Shown in pieces: positions 37,258-46,667 of a stretch of 64,000 nucleotides of DNA. Location of the stretch: NCBI GenBank assembly GCA_035560235.1, contig DATMAG010000089.1, forward strand, positions 62,001 to 126,000, written 5' to 3'. The notes beneath the pieces were generated by a model that did not search any database, was not told where the DNA came from, and saw nothing but the letters and a program-made list of their open reading frames with translations. Position 1 is the first letter of the stretch; the number at the start of each line of letters is the position of its first letter. Source of the stretch: DASRDU01 sp035560235. Its GTDB lineage: Bacteria; Acidobacteriota; Blastocatellia; RBC074. The position numbers and the translations under genes are program-made.

Positions 37258-39213
37258 ATGTGCGGAATCTGCGGGATTGCTGCCACGCCGGAGAGTCATC
37301 GGCGCATTGATGAAGCGGTCATCACGCGCATGCGCGACACGCTTGAGCATCGCGGGCCTGACGGCGCGGGGCTGTGGCTTGCGCCGGGCGTCGGGCTTGG
37401 TCATCGCCGCCTCTCCATCGTTGATCTGAGCGGCGGCCATCAGCCGATGACCAATGAAGACGGCACGGTGCAGATTGTCTTTAACGGCGAAATCTACAAT
37501 CACCGCGACCTGCGCCCGAAACTCGCGCAGCGCGGCCACACTTATCGCACGGCCTCTGACACTGAAACGATCATTCATCTGTACGAAGAGTTCGGCGCGC
37601 AGTGCGTGACGCATCTGCGCGGGATGTTCGCCTTTGCCATCTGGAACAGCGCGAAAAAGGAACTGCTGCTCGCGCGCGACCGTCTGGGCGTCAAGCCGCT
37701 CTATTACTCGCTCGCTGATGACGGGACGATCTGCTTTGCCTCTGAGATCAAGGCGCTGCTTGCGGCGCGGGCGGTTCAGCCCGAACTCAATTACGCCGCG
37801 CTGAGCGATTACGCCGCCAACCGCGCGCCTTCGGGCGAAGAGACGCTCTATCGCGGCATCAGCCGTCTGATGCCCGGTCACACGCTCGTCTGGCGCAATG
37901 GTCGCGTGACGATCAGCCGTTACTGGGACGTGAGCTTTGCGAAACCGGTCGAAGCCCGCAGCGAGGATGAAATGATCGAACAGTTCAGCGAACTGTTTCG
38001 TGAAGCCGTGCAACTGCGGCTGATGTCTGATGTGCCGCTCGGCATGTTTTTATCGGGCGGAATTGATTCGAGCGCGATTGCGGCGGTGATGAGCGGACTC
38101 GTCAGCGAACCGGTCAAAACCTTCTCGGTCGCCTTTGCTGAACGCGAGAGCAACGAACTCGGGTATGCGCGACAGGCGGCGCGCGCTTTCGGCGCCGATC
38201 ATTACGACATGATCGTCAGCCCTGATCGCTTCTTTGCGGCCCTGCCGGAACTGGTCTGGCACGAGGACGAACCGATTGCGCATCCGTCGAGCGTGCCGCT
38301 GTTCTTCGTCTCAAAACTCGCGGCGGAACACGTCAAAGTGGTGCTGACTGGCGAAGGGAGCGATGAACTCCTGGGCGGTTACGACAAGTACCGCAAGACG
38401 ATTTACAACCTGCGCCTGAGCCGCCTGTATCACAAAGCTGTGCCCGCCTCACTGCGTCTGCGCCTGAGCCGGGCGCTTGACGGACTGCCGGGCACAACTC
38501 CGCTTCACAGGCTGAAGCGGACTTTCCTGTGTCTCGCGCCGGAACTCGAAGGGATCTGCTTCGACAACTTCGCGGTCTTCACGCGGGCGATGCAGCAGCG
38601 GCTGTTTACACCGCAGGCGCGGGAGCGGATCGGCGGGCGCAGTCCGTATCGCGCCGCGTTCGATCAGCTGCGCGCTTCGGACGCTGAAACGCTGCTCGAT
38701 CAGCTGCTCGCAACCGATCTGAAAACATACCTGCACGAACTGCTGATGAAGCAGGATCAGATGAGTATGGCCGCTTCGATTGAAAGCCGCGTTCCGTTTC
38801 TCGATCACCGACTGGTCGAGTTTGCCGCCGCGCTGCCGACGGAAATGAAGCTGCGCGGCCTGACGACCAAATACATTCTGCGCCGCGCGATGAAAGGCAA
38901 GCTGCCGCCCGCGATTCTCAAGCGCCGGAAGATGGGCTTTCCGACTCCGGTCGGCGCGTGGCTGCGCGGGCAGTGGACGCACCTTCTGGATGAATTCGTT
39001 CTCGGCGCGCGCGTCCGGCAGCGCGGCATCTTCGATCCCGATTTCGCGCGTGAACTCGTTGCGCGCCATCGCGCTGGTGAAGACCACACCGAACGCCTGT
39101 GGACGCTCATCAATTTTGAAATCTGGCAGCGGCGCTGCTTCGATGGCGAAGCTGTCAGAGTGAGTCAGCCGGTGAAATCCTGCGCGACCTTCACCGCGGT
39201 CACCATCAGTTGA
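37258..39213 (+). CDS. asnB: Asparagine synthase (glutamine-hydrolysing)-type amidotransferase, copy 1
   Basis: 651 residues. The N-terminal glutaminase starts MCGICGIAA with Cys2 as nucleophile after Met removal. FNGEIYNHRDLRPKL and ASDTETIIHLYEEFGAQCV are further family blocks. The synthetase domain has the ATP pyrophosphatase loop SGGIDSS (residues 266-272) and LTGEGSDELLGGYDKY. In exopolysaccharide loci this subfamily is thought to amidate a sugar acid rather than make free asparagine; the neighbouring uronate-forming dehydrogenase fits that view. A second copy is at 57082. The symbol denotes the family only. Confidence 0.9.
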   Translation: MCGICGIAATPESHRRIDEAVITRMRDTLEHRGPDGAGLWLAPGVGLGHRRLSIVDLSGGHQPMTNEDGTVQIVFNGEIYNHRDLRPKLAQRGHTYRTASDTETIIHLYEEFGAQCVTHLRGMFAFAIWNSAKKELLLARDRLGVKPLYYSLADDGTICFASEIKALLAARAVQPELNYAALSDYAANRAPSGEETLYRGISRLMPGHTLVWRNGRVTISRYWDVSFAKPVEARSEDEMIEQFSELFREAVQLRLMSDVPLGMFLSGGIDSSAIAAVMSGLVSEPVKTFSVAFAERESNELGYARQAARAFGADHYDMIVSPDRFFAALPELVWHEDEPIAHPSSVPLFFVSKLAAEHVKVVLTGEGSDELLGGYDKYRKTIYNLRLSRLYHKAVPASLRLRLSRALDGLPGTTPLHRLKRTFLCLAPELEGICFDNFAVFTRAMQQRLFTPQARERIGGRSPYRAAFDQLRASDAETLLDQLLATDLKTYLHELLMKQDQMSMAASIESRVPFLDHRLVEFAAALPTEMKLRGLTTKYILRRAMKGKLPPAILKRRKMGFPTPVGAWLRGQWTHLLDEFVLGARVRQRGIFDPDFARELVARHRAGEDHTERLWTLINFEIWQRRCFDGEAVRVSQPVKSCATFTAVTIS

Positions 39214-39238
39214 AGCTCTGAACAGGACGAAGAAGAAA

Positions 39239-40762
39239 TTGAAAGCACTTTTCTGCGACAACCGAAAGCCTGCCATCGCCGTCATCGCGGCGGCGCTGCT
39301 GGTTTATCTGACGCTCGCCCTGGGCAGTTCAATAACGCGGCGGCCCTGGAGCGATGAGGGATGGTTTGCGGCGGCTGGTTACAACCTGGCCTTCAACGGT
39401 TCGCCGGGAACGCCTGTGCTGGAGCCTGTGGAATGGCTCGCGGGCATCGAACGGCATACGTACTGGGTGATGCCGCTGCATCTGGTGGCGCAGGCCGCGT
39501 GGTATCGGATGTTCGGCTTCAGTCTCTTTTCGCTGCGGATGCTCTCGGTCTGCTGCGGGCTGATCGCGCTGGCGGCGTGGACGCTGATCGTGCTGCGGCT
39601 GACCGGTGACGCGCGGGCGGCGGTGCTGACGCTCGTGCTGCTCGCGTCCGATTACGTCTTTGTGACGGGCGCTTCGTTCGGACGAATGGATCTGATGTGC
39701 GCCGCGCTCGGCGCTGCCGGGCTGGCCGCGTATCTGTGCCTGCGCGAGCGGCATCTGTCGCGGGCAGTGCTGGCCGGGCACACGCTGGTTGTGTGCAGCG
39801 GGCTGACGCATTTCAACGGCGTGCTGTGGCTCTTCGGACTGCTGCTGCTGACCTTTTATTTTGATCGTCAGCGACTGCAGTTGAAGCATCCCGCGATTGC
39901 AGTGATTCCATATCTGATCGGGGCTGCGGCGTGGGGCAGCTACATCCTTCAGGATCCGGTTTCGTTCTGGCATCAGTTCACGGGCAATGCGACCAACAGC
40001 AACCGGCTCTCGGCGCTCAGCGCGCCCTGGCAGGGGCTGATGAGTGAAATCGTCGTCAGATACGGGACGGGCTTCGGACTCGGCACGCCTTCGCCCGGTC
40101 ATACAGGGCTGGTGAAATTCAAGGCGCTGATCCTGGCGGCTTATGTCGCGTGCGTCATCGGCGCGGTGTGTGTGCGCAGAGTGCGTGTGCGGCGCGGCGT
40201 GCGCGTGCTGCTGCTGCTGCTCGGCCTCTGGTTCGTCACAATGAGCGTGCTCGACGGGCAGAAGCTGCAGTGGTATCTGATCCACATCATTCCGCTCTAT
40301 GCGGCGCTGCTGGCTGTCGTTGTCAGTCACTGCCTTGAACATCAGACGCTGCCGCGCTGGCTGATTGCGTCAGGACTCATCGCGCTTGTCACACTTCAGG
40401 CGGGCGGAACGCTGCACCGCATCAGGCTCAACGAATCCGAACAGGGTTATGGTCAGGCCGCGCGTTTTCTGAAATCTCACGCGGAGCCGCGGTCGCTCGT
40501 GATGGGCGGCACCGAACTGGGCTTTGCGCTCGGCTTCACTGACCGGCTGCGTGATGACCCGCATCTCGGCTATGACACCGGCAGGCAGCCTGATTTCATC
40601 GTCGTCGAAGAGATTTACGAAGACGCCTTCAGAGGGTTGCAGCAGGAGCGACCGGAGATTTACCGCCACGTCATCAATTGTCTGACACAGACGCATCGCG
40701 AGGTTTTTCGCTGCGGGACTTATCGCATCTACGCCCGCAGCGAATTGAAGGAACTGTTCTGA
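39239..40762 (+). CDS. Membrane glycosyltransferase, ArnT/PMT-like (GT39/GT83 superfamily)
   Basis: 507 residues with about ten membrane helices. The N-terminal loop has an acidic pair in RRPWSDEGWFAAAGYN, the usual catalytic acidic site of dolichol/undecaprenyl-phosphate-sugar transferases. WVMPLHLVAQAAWYRMFGFS and later hydrophobic stretches fit the GT-C fold. It would transfer a sugar from a lipid donor on the periplasmic face. The start is TTG 39239 with purine-rich AGGACGAAGAAG upstream. It lies 25 bases after the amidotransferase gene. Confidence 0.8.
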   Translation: MKALFCDNRKPAIAVIAAALLVYLTLALGSSITRRPWSDEGWFAAAGYNLAFNGSPGTPVLEPVEWLAGIERHTYWVMPLHLVAQAAWYRMFGFSLFSLRMLSVCCGLIALAAWTLIVLRLTGDARAAVLTLVLLASDYVFVTGASFGRMDLMCAALGAAGLAAYLCLRERHLSRAVLAGHTLVVCSGLTHFNGVLWLFGLLLLTFYFDRQRLQLKHPAIAVIPYLIGAAAWGSYILQDPVSFWHQFTGNATNSNRLSALSAPWQGLMSEIVVRYGTGFGLGTPSPGHTGLVKFKALILAAYVACVIGAVCVRRVRVRRGVRVLLLLLGLWFVTMSVLDGQKLQWYLIHIIPLYAALLAVVVSHCLEHQTLPRWLIASGLIALVTLQAGGTLHRIRLNESEQGYGQAARFLKSHAEPRSLVMGGTELGFALGFTDRLRDDPHLGYDTGRQPDFIVVEEIYEDAFRGLQQERPEIYRHVINCLTQTHREVFRCGTYRIYARSELKELF

Positions 40763-40813
40763 AACTGCCCTGTTTCGCAAACGGGCATTCATTGAAAGAG
40801 GTCGAGCGAGGTT

Positions 40814-42127
40814 ATGAAGCTGAGTATTTTCGGACTTGGATATGTGGGTTGTGTGTCGGCGGCGTGCTTTGCCAGAGCCGGACACGAAGTGATCGGCGTG
40901 GATGTCAGTGAACTCAAGGTCGAGATCATCAACAGCGGGCGCAGCCCGATTGTCGAACCTGGCGTTGAGGAACTGGTTGCCAGTGCGGTCAAAGCAAAAA
41001 AGCTGCGCGCCACGACCAGCACTGACGAAGCGATTGCTGAATCAGAGCTGTCGCTCGTCTGCGTCGGCACGCCGGGCCAGGCGAACGGCAGTCTCGATCT
41101 GACATACATCAAACGCGTCTGTCAGCAGATCGGCGCGGCGCTGGCTGAAAAGCTGCGTTATCACATCATCGTCTTTCGCAGCACGATGCTGCCCGGCACG
41201 ATGGCTGAAACCATCATCCCGGCGCTTGAGGTCTATTCGGGCAAACGCGCCGGACGCGATTTCGGCGTGGCGATCAACCCTGAATTTCTCCGCGAGGGAA
41301 CTTCGGTCGAGGACTTTCATCATCCGCCGTTTACGCTGATCGGCGCAGACGATGAAGACGCGGCGGGGCCGCTGCGCCGGCTCTATGCGCACGTTGATGC
41401 GCCGCTTGTGGCCGTCGGCCTCAGAGAGGCCGAGATGGTCAAGTACGCGTGCAACTGCTTTCACGCGCTGAAGGTGACGTTTGCGAATGAAATCGGCAAT
41501 CTCTGCAAGGCGCTCGGCGCTGACAGCCATCAGGTGATGGAAGTCTTCTGCAAGGATACCAGGCTCAACCTGTCGCCATATTACCTGAAGCCTGGTTTTG
41601 CCTTCGGCGGTTCGTGTCTGCCGAAGGATCTGCGCGCGATCACCTATCAGGCGAAACTGCTCGATGTCGAAACGCCGATGCTCGGTTCGATTCTGACGAG
41701 CAATCAGCGGCAGATCGAACGCGCCGTTGAAATGGTGCTGGCAACCGGGCGCAAAAACATTGGCGTGCTGGGGCTGAGCTTCAAATCAAAGACCGATGAC
41801 CTGCGCGAAAGCCCGATGGTTACGCTGATCGAACGGCTGATCGGCAAGGGGCTGAAGCTGGCGATTTACGACCGCGAGGTGCAGCTGGCCAGAATCTTCG
41901 GAGCCAACAAGGAATATCTGGAACGCGAAATTCCGCACATCTCATCGCTGATGCTGGACGAGGTTGGCGAAGTAGTGGATCGCTCGGACGTCATCATCAT
42001 CGGCAAGAAGGATCAGGAATTTCAGTTCCTCGCCGACAAACTCAACAACGGGCGCGTCGTCATTGATCTGGTCAGAATGCTGGAGCCGGTCAGTGCGCAG
42101 CAGAGTTATCAGGGCATCTGCTGGTAA
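40814..42127 (+). CDS. Nucleotide-sugar dehydrogenase, closest by eye to GDP-mannose 6-dehydrogenase
   Basis: 437 residues. NAD-binding MKLSIFGLGYVGCVSAACFA starts the protein. The catalytic Cys is C268 in FGGSCLPKDLRA, the same residue number as in AlgD of Pseudomonas, and NPEFLREGTSVEDF is the family active-site block. It oxidises a GDP- or UDP-hexose to the uronate with two NAD+. The start FGLGYVG and the spacing favour the AlgD (GDP-mannose) side, but a UDP-glucose dehydrogenase is not excluded. It would supply uronate for a polymer the heparinase-like and amidotransferase proteins could act on. GAGCGAGG precedes ATG 40814. Confidence 0.87.
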   Translation: MKLSIFGLGYVGCVSAACFARAGHEVIGVDVSELKVEIINSGRSPIVEPGVEELVASAVKAKKLRATTSTDEAIAESELSLVCVGTPGQANGSLDLTYIKRVCQQIGAALAEKLRYHIIVFRSTMLPGTMAETIIPALEVYSGKRAGRDFGVAINPEFLREGTSVEDFHHPPFTLIGADDEDAAGPLRRLYAHVDAPLVAVGLREAEMVKYACNCFHALKVTFANEIGNLCKALGADSHQVMEVFCKDTRLNLSPYYLKPGFAFGGSCLPKDLRAITYQAKLLDVETPMLGSILTSNQRQIERAVEMVLATGRKNIGVLGLSFKSKTDDLRESPMVTLIERLIGKGLKLAIYDREVQLARIFGANKEYLEREIPHISSLMLDEVGEVVDRSDVIIIGKKDQEFQFLADKLNNGRVVIDLVRMLEPVSAQQSYQGICW

Positions 42128-42148
42128 CGCTCAACAAAATCGGGAAGA

Positions 42149-42250
42149 GAGATGACGGAACACACGGAATGAACGGAACAGACGAAAAAAGACTGAGCAG
42201 GGTCTGAGGCTTTTCTTTTGCTCCGCTCACTCCGTGTGTTCGGTCATCTC
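42149..42250. repeat. Hairpin element E: 30-bp inverted repeat (26/30), decamer-like
   Basis: Arms 42149-42178 and 42221-42250 match at 26 of 30 positions around 42 bases. The arm contains CACGGAATGA and ACGGAACAG units at a 10-base step, related to elements A, I-outer and J. It lies between the dehydrogenase and glycosyltransferase genes. Confidence 0.8.
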
Positions 42251-42268
42251 CCGGCTGGAAGAGAAATC

Positions 42269-43522
42269 ATGAAGATACTCTGGGTCAAGGCGGGCAGACT
42301 GCTGCCGGTTGATACGGGCGGAAAGATTCGTTCATACAACATCCTGCGCCACCTTGCGGCGCGGCACGAACTCACTCTGCTTTCGTCTTACAGCGGCGGG
42401 CGCGATGAAAGCTATGAAGCGCAGTTGCAGCGCGAATTTCCCGGCGCGGTGCCGGTTCACATCGCCGCGCCTGAAGCGGGACGGCTCAGTCAGGGGCTGG
42501 ATTACCTGCGCCGCGTGCTGTGGCCTGCGCCATATGCCGTGGCGAAATACGCCGCGCCGGAGGTGAAGCACAGAATCGCCGTGCTGCTCGGCTCGCAAAA
42601 ATTCGATGTTGCAGTCTGTGACTTTCTGGCTCCGTCACTCAACTTTCCGCGCCGAATGACGACGCCGACCGTGCTCTTTCAGCACAACGTCGAATCGGTG
42701 CTGTGGCTGCGTCAGAGTCAGCACCAGGCCGGGCTGATCCGGCGGCTGGTCTTTAAACTTGAAGCAGCGAAGATGGAGCGGTATGAATGCGCCGCTGTCA
42801 GCAGGTTTCATCACGTCATTGCAGTCTCTGAAGAAGACCGGGCGCAGATGCTCAGGATGACTGCGCCGGAACGAATCAGCGTCGTGCCGACCGGTGTTGA
42901 TCTCCGGCAGTTTCAGACTGCCGGAACGGAAGCGACTGCGCCGCTTGTGCTCTTCCTCGGTTCAATGGACTGGGAGGCGAATGCCGACGGCGTTGAGTAT
43001 TTCTGCCGTGCGATCTGGCCGCGCGTGAAATCAGCCGTGCCTGAGGCCCGCTTTCGCATCGTCGGGCGCAACCCACAGCCGCGCATCCGGCAACTGGCCG
43101 GTGAAGCGATTGAAGTCACCGGAACAGTGCCTTCAGTAATTGAACATCTGCGGGAAGCCGCCGTTTTCGTCGTGCCGCTGAGAATCGGCGGCGGCACGCG
43201 GCTCAAGATTTACGAAGCGATGGCAGCCGGCAGGGCCGTCGTCTCAACCAGCATCGGCGCTGAAGGGCTGGAGGTGCAGCACGGGCGCGACATTCTGCTC
43301 GCGGATGATGAATCCGGTTTCGCCGAAGCCGTGATCAGGCTGCTGCGTTCACCTGACCTGCGCCGTCAGCTCGGTCAGGCAGCAGCCGCGCAGGCAGCGC
43401 AGTTCGACTGGTCGGTAATTGCCGCAAAGTTCGAGCAGGCGCTGACTCAGGCGATCAGCAATTCACTGGCAGATGCCGCGACCGGCGCGCAGGCAGAGTG
43501 GTCAGCGCCGCAGCAGCTCTGA
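42269..43522 (+). CDS. Glycosyltransferase family 4 protein, exosortase-locus-like type
   Basis: About 417 residues. MKILWVKAGRLLPVDTGGKI begins the GT-B fold, and RSYNILRHLAARHELTLLSS recalls sugar transferases that accompany exosortase/EpsH-type loci. The C-terminal domain has VLFLGSMDWEANADGVEYFC, FRIVGRNPQPRIR and the loop LRIGGGTRLKIYEAMAAGRA. ATG 42269 has GGAAGAGA just upstream and is preferred over the frame from 42218, which runs through hairpin element E. It probably adds a sugar to a lipid-linked intermediate. Confidence 0.87.
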   Translation: MKILWVKAGRLLPVDTGGKIRSYNILRHLAARHELTLLSSYSGGRDESYEAQLQREFPGAVPVHIAAPEAGRLSQGLDYLRRVLWPAPYAVAKYAAPEVKHRIAVLLGSQKFDVAVCDFLAPSLNFPRRMTTPTVLFQHNVESVLWLRQSQHQAGLIRRLVFKLEAAKMERYECAAVSRFHHVIAVSEEDRAQMLRMTAPERISVVPTGVDLRQFQTAGTEATAPLVLFLGSMDWEANADGVEYFCRAIWPRVKSAVPEARFRIVGRNPQPRIRQLAGEAIEVTGTVPSVIEHLREAAVFVVPLRIGGGTRLKIYEAMAAGRAVVSTSIGAEGLEVQHGRDILLADDESGFAEAVIRLLRSPDLRRQLGQAAAAQAAQFDWSVIAAKFEQALTQAISNSLADAATGAQAEWSAPQQL

Positions 43523-43587
43523 ACAGGACGCTCAGCCGCAGGCATTCGCTGTCTTTCATTCCCGGCGGAAATTTTCTTCCCTGTTTT

Positions 43588-43615
43588 CAGTTTTTCCCGC
43601 CTCTTTTTCGCTTAA
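43588..43615 (+). promoter_or_regulatory. Bipartite motif copy 2: CAGTTTTTCCCG-N9-CGCTTAA
   Basis: CAGTTTTTCCCG (43588-43599) and CGCTTAA (43609-43615) repeat the motif at 31618 with the same nine-base gap. It lies 94 bases before the degenerate kinase/TonB gene at 43710. A weakly matching T/C-rich stretch precedes both copies. Confidence 0.6.
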
Positions 43616-43709
43616 GTAAATGTAAGCCGAAAACAATCAGGCAGCGCGAGGCTGAAGGCCGCGATGAGTGCGGCCTCAGTACGGAGTTTGTTTGTCAGGG
43701 AGCCAGGTC

Positions 43710-45740
43710 ATGTCAACCACTTCAGGAACGACCCTTGAATTCACCGGCACGCGCGGGCTGCGCGGCGTGGCGACAGCGCTGGAAGAGAGATTTCTGATTC
43801 AGGAACTGTTGCACGTCTCAGACCGCACGACCTGTTATCTCGCGCAGGAAGTCAGAACCGGACGCCTTCTCAGACTGAGAGTGCTGTCGGAGCGGGCCGC
43901 ACGCGATGCGCGGCAAATTGAGCTGTTCCGGCTGGAAGCGCAGGCATCAGCAACGCTGCGGCGGCCAAACATCGTCAGCAGCAGTCCGGCAGAGCAGCTC
44001 AACGGCGTTCACTTCTGCACGAGCATCAACGTCCGCGAAGCCGAAACGCTGCGCGATCTGCTCAGGCGTCAGGGCTGGCTCGACACGACTCAGGCGGTCA
44101 GCATCGCGCTGCAGATTGCAGATGCGCTCGCTTATGCGCGTGAGGCGGGGGTGCTGCATCTGAAACTGCAGCCCGAACGGGTGCTCCTGACGCCGCACGG
44201 AATGGCGCTGGTGACAGGGTTCGGCATCGCCGCGAACGATGAACTCGCGTGGGCGCACAGGGCGCGGGCGCGGCGCTGCGTACCGGCTTATCTCAGCCCG
44301 GAACTGGCCGATGATTACAGTGCCGGGCATCGCAGCGATCTCTACTGCCTGGGCGTTCTGCTTTACGAAATGCTGACCGACCGGCTGCCGTTCGAAGCCG
44401 ATGATCTGAATGCGCTGCAGCGCAAGCGCTCGCTGCGGGTGCCGATTGCGCCGCAACTGGTTTCGCCGCACGTGCCTGAAACGCTTTCACTGCTGGTGCT
44501 CAGCCTGCTCGAACGACAGCCTGAAAAGCGGCCCGACGATGTGACGAAAGTGCAGGCCACATTGCGCCGCGTGATGGCCGAACTGGAGATCAATGACACT
44601 CTGCTGGAACTTGAAAACGATCTGACCCGGGCGCGCAGCGACCGCTTCGATACGCAGCCGCTGATTGCTTCGTTTCCGGCTGCGGAGATGACTGAAGAAA
44701 CTGCGCCGCAGGTGCAGAGGCCGCCCTTTACCGCTCCGGCTGATGAAGGCGCAGCCGCCGAAGATCCATTCGTGACGCAGTTGTCCATTCCTGTGGTGCC
44801 TCGACAGACAAACAATCTGACCGGAGTCTTTCCGATCACCGGGCAGGGGATTGAAAAGGAGCGGCCACAGTCCGCGCCCGCAGCAGCGCCGCCGACTGCG
44901 AGAGTCGTGCCGATTGCGTCAGGCACCGCGCCGGTCAGGCCGAAACAGACCGCAGCCGTCAGCCGAAAACAGCGCTCATTGCTGCGCTGGCTGGTTCCGC
45001 TGCTCGCGGCGCTGCTGACCACCGCCGCGCTGGTCGCCCTGGTTCGCGCCGCGCGCTCAGGCTCTCCATCATCAGGCACTACCGGCCAGGTGACGGACAG
45101 TTCAGCCGCAGCGCAGGACACCGCTGCACAGTCGAACGCGACAGGCGCAGGTGAAGCGTTATCAGCAGAGGCTCAGCCGGAAGCGCACGATGCCATCGCT
45201 GAAGTGATGACCGTCAGCGGCGTCCGGCCCCGGCCCGAAAAAACGACTCAGCAGGCTGAAGCGAAACAGTCTGTTCCGGTCGCTGCTTCACCGGCAGCGC
45301 AACCGGCGACTGCCGCAGTCAGGCTGCCTGACAATCAGGCAGCGGGCAGGGTGAGCAGCGGCGTCCCTGTCGCAATCAGCGGCAGTGTGCCCTTCAGCGA
45401 AGCTGAGAGCGTTGGCGCGCCACCGCCGCCCGAACCGCCGAAACCCGCAGCCACGCGGCCCCGCACCATGCCGAAAGGATTGATTCACAGCGTGGCGATC
45501 AGACGGGTGCGCCCGCGCATCCCGACCAATCTGATGACGACAGTGCAGGGAAGCAGAATCGTTGTCGAAGTGAAGATTGACGAGACCGGTCGCGTGTCTG
45601 CTGCCAGAGCCACGCAGGGGCCGATGTTTCTGAGAGGCGCAGCGGAACAGGCGGCGCTGGACTGGCAGTTCTCTCCGGCCACGCTCGACGGCGTGCCGGT
45701 CAGAGAGACAAAGATCATCATCTTCGAGCTCAGACCCTGA
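43710..45740 (+). CDS. Pseudokinase with membrane anchor and TonB C-terminal domain
   Basis: About 676 residues. An N-terminal protein-kinase fold is recognisable (ALQIADALAYAREAGVLHLK, then YLSPELADDYSAGHRSDLYC, LGVLLYEMLTDRLPFEAD), but key residues are gone. The catalytic loop reads HLKLQPER (H150) instead of HRDLKPEN, the DFG reads GFG (VTGFGIA, G170), the glycine loop is absent and the VAIK Lys is Arg (RLLRLRVL). A Pro/Ala-rich stretch and a single membrane helix (WLVPLLAALLTTAALVALV, about 427-445) lead to a second Pro/Ala linker and a C-terminal TonB-type domain (about 592-676: GSRIVVEVKIDETGRVSAAR, AEQAALDWQFSPATLDG). So a cytoplasmic pseudokinase is fused to a periplasmic TonB-like end. 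ATG 43710 has a GGAG-like site upstream. It precedes the ExeA-like ATPase. Confidence 0.85.
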   Translation: MSTTSGTTLEFTGTRGLRGVATALEERFLIQELLHVSDRTTCYLAQEVRTGRLLRLRVLSERAARDARQIELFRLEAQASATLRRPNIVSSSPAEQLNGVHFCTSINVREAETLRDLLRRQGWLDTTQAVSIALQIADALAYAREAGVLHLKLQPERVLLTPHGMALVTGFGIAANDELAWAHRARARRCVPAYLSPELADDYSAGHRSDLYCLGVLLYEMLTDRLPFEADDLNALQRKRSLRVPIAPQLVSPHVPETLSLLVLSLLERQPEKRPDDVTKVQATLRRVMAELEINDTLLELENDLTRARSDRFDTQPLIASFPAAEMTEETAPQVQRPPFTAPADEGAAAEDPFVTQLSIPVVPRQTNNLTGVFPITGQGIEKERPQSAPAAAPPTARVVPIASGTAPVRPKQTAAVSRKQRSLLRWLVPLLAALLTTAALVALVRAARSGSPSSGTTGQVTDSSAAAQDTAAQSNATGAGEALSAEAQPEAHDAIAEVMTVSGVRPRPEKTTQQAEAKQSVPVAASPAAQPATAAVRLPDNQAAGRVSSGVPVAISGSVPFSEAESVGAPPPPEPPKPAATRPRTMPKGLIHSVAIRRVRPRIPTNLMTTVQGSRIVVEVKIDETGRVSAARATQGPMFLRGAAEQAALDWQFSPATLDGVPVRETKIIIFELRP

Positions 45741-45794
45741 GCGGCTTCTGCCCGCCGGTCGCATCGCGCCGCGCAGGAATGAGGAGAGTGTGCA

Positions 45795-46664
45795 ATGTAC
45801 CTGGATTTTTACGGCCTCCGCGAAGTGCCGTTCAGCCTGACCCCGGACACCAGATACATCCTGAAAACGGAGAGCTATCTGGAAGTCATGGCCAACCTGA
45901 AATACGGCATCGAACAGTGCAAGGGCCTCGTTGTGGTCACCGGCGAAGTCGGATCGGGCAAGACCACGACGCTGCGCTCGGCGATGCAGCAGTTCAACGA
46001 AGAGATTCTGGCGCTCTACATCTTCAATCCGTTTCTGACGGTGACTGAGTTCTTCGAATATCTCAACGCCGGACTTGGCCTCGGACTCAGACAAAACTGC
46101 TCGAAAACAGAGCTGCTCAACACGCTCGGTCACTGCCTGGCGCAGCGTCACGCCAGAGGCCAGCGCACGGTGCTGATGATTGACGAAGCGCACGGGCTGA
46201 CGATGTCAGTGCTTGAAGAGATCAGGCTGCTGCTCAATTTTGAAACCAATCGCGGCAAGCTGCTGCAGATCATTCTCTGCGGTCAGCCGGAACTGCGCGG
46301 CGTGCTCGAACAGCCGGGACTGCGCCAGCTCAAGCAGCGCATCTCGCTGCGCTGCGCAATCAGGCCGCTCAGCACGTTTGAGATTCAGAACTACATTCGC
46401 TTCCGCCTGAAAACAGCGGGCGCTGAAAGAGTGAACCTCTTTGAGGATGACGCGGTCGCGCTGATCGGGCGCGTCTCGCAGGGCATTCCACGGATCGTCA
46501 ACAACATCTGCGACAACGCGCTGCTGTACGGTTACGGCGGCAACCGCGAAATCATCACGCGCGAAGTCATCGAAGAGGTCATCTCGGTGCTGGAACTTTC
46601 ACCCGGCGACGTGATGACGCGCCCGGCGGGAGCCTTCGGCCTGACGATCAGCACGACGATGTAA
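45795..46664 (+). CDS. ExeA-like AAA ATPase of polysaccharide/exosortase loci
   Basis: 289 residues. MYLDFYGLREVPFSLTPDTR is the start seen in ExeA and in ATPases linked to exosortase-type EPS operons. The Walker A loop is GEVGSGKTT (residues about 50-58) and Walker B is VLMIDEAHG (about 126-134). LKQRISLRCAIRPLSTFEIQ and GIPRIVNNICDNALLYGYGG follow. It probably energises export or assembly of the polymer. It follows the pseudokinase-TonB gene by 54 bases, so the two likely act together. Confidence 0.87.
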   Translation: MYLDFYGLREVPFSLTPDTRYILKTESYLEVMANLKYGIEQCKGLVVVTGEVGSGKTTTLRSAMQQFNEEILALYIFNPFLTVTEFFEYLNAGLGLGLRQNCSKTELLNTLGHCLAQRHARGQRTVLMIDEAHGLTMSVLEEIRLLLNFETNRGKLLQIILCGQPELRGVLEQPGLRQLKQRISLRCAIRPLSTFEIQNYIRFRLKTAGAERVNLFEDDAVALIGRVSQGIPRIVNNICDNALLYGYGGNREIITREVIEEVISVLELSPGDVMTRPAGAFGLTISTTM

Positions 46665-46667
46665 CGA

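Noticed and set aside
39329..40342. Minus-strand frame of 337 codons opposite the membrane glycosyltransferase
   Set aside because: Product is dominated by Gln/His/Arg runs and lies within a coding gene.
45288..46193. Minus-strand frame of 301 codons
   Set aside because: It spans the end of the pseudokinase gene and the ExeA-like gene, both well supported on the plus strand.
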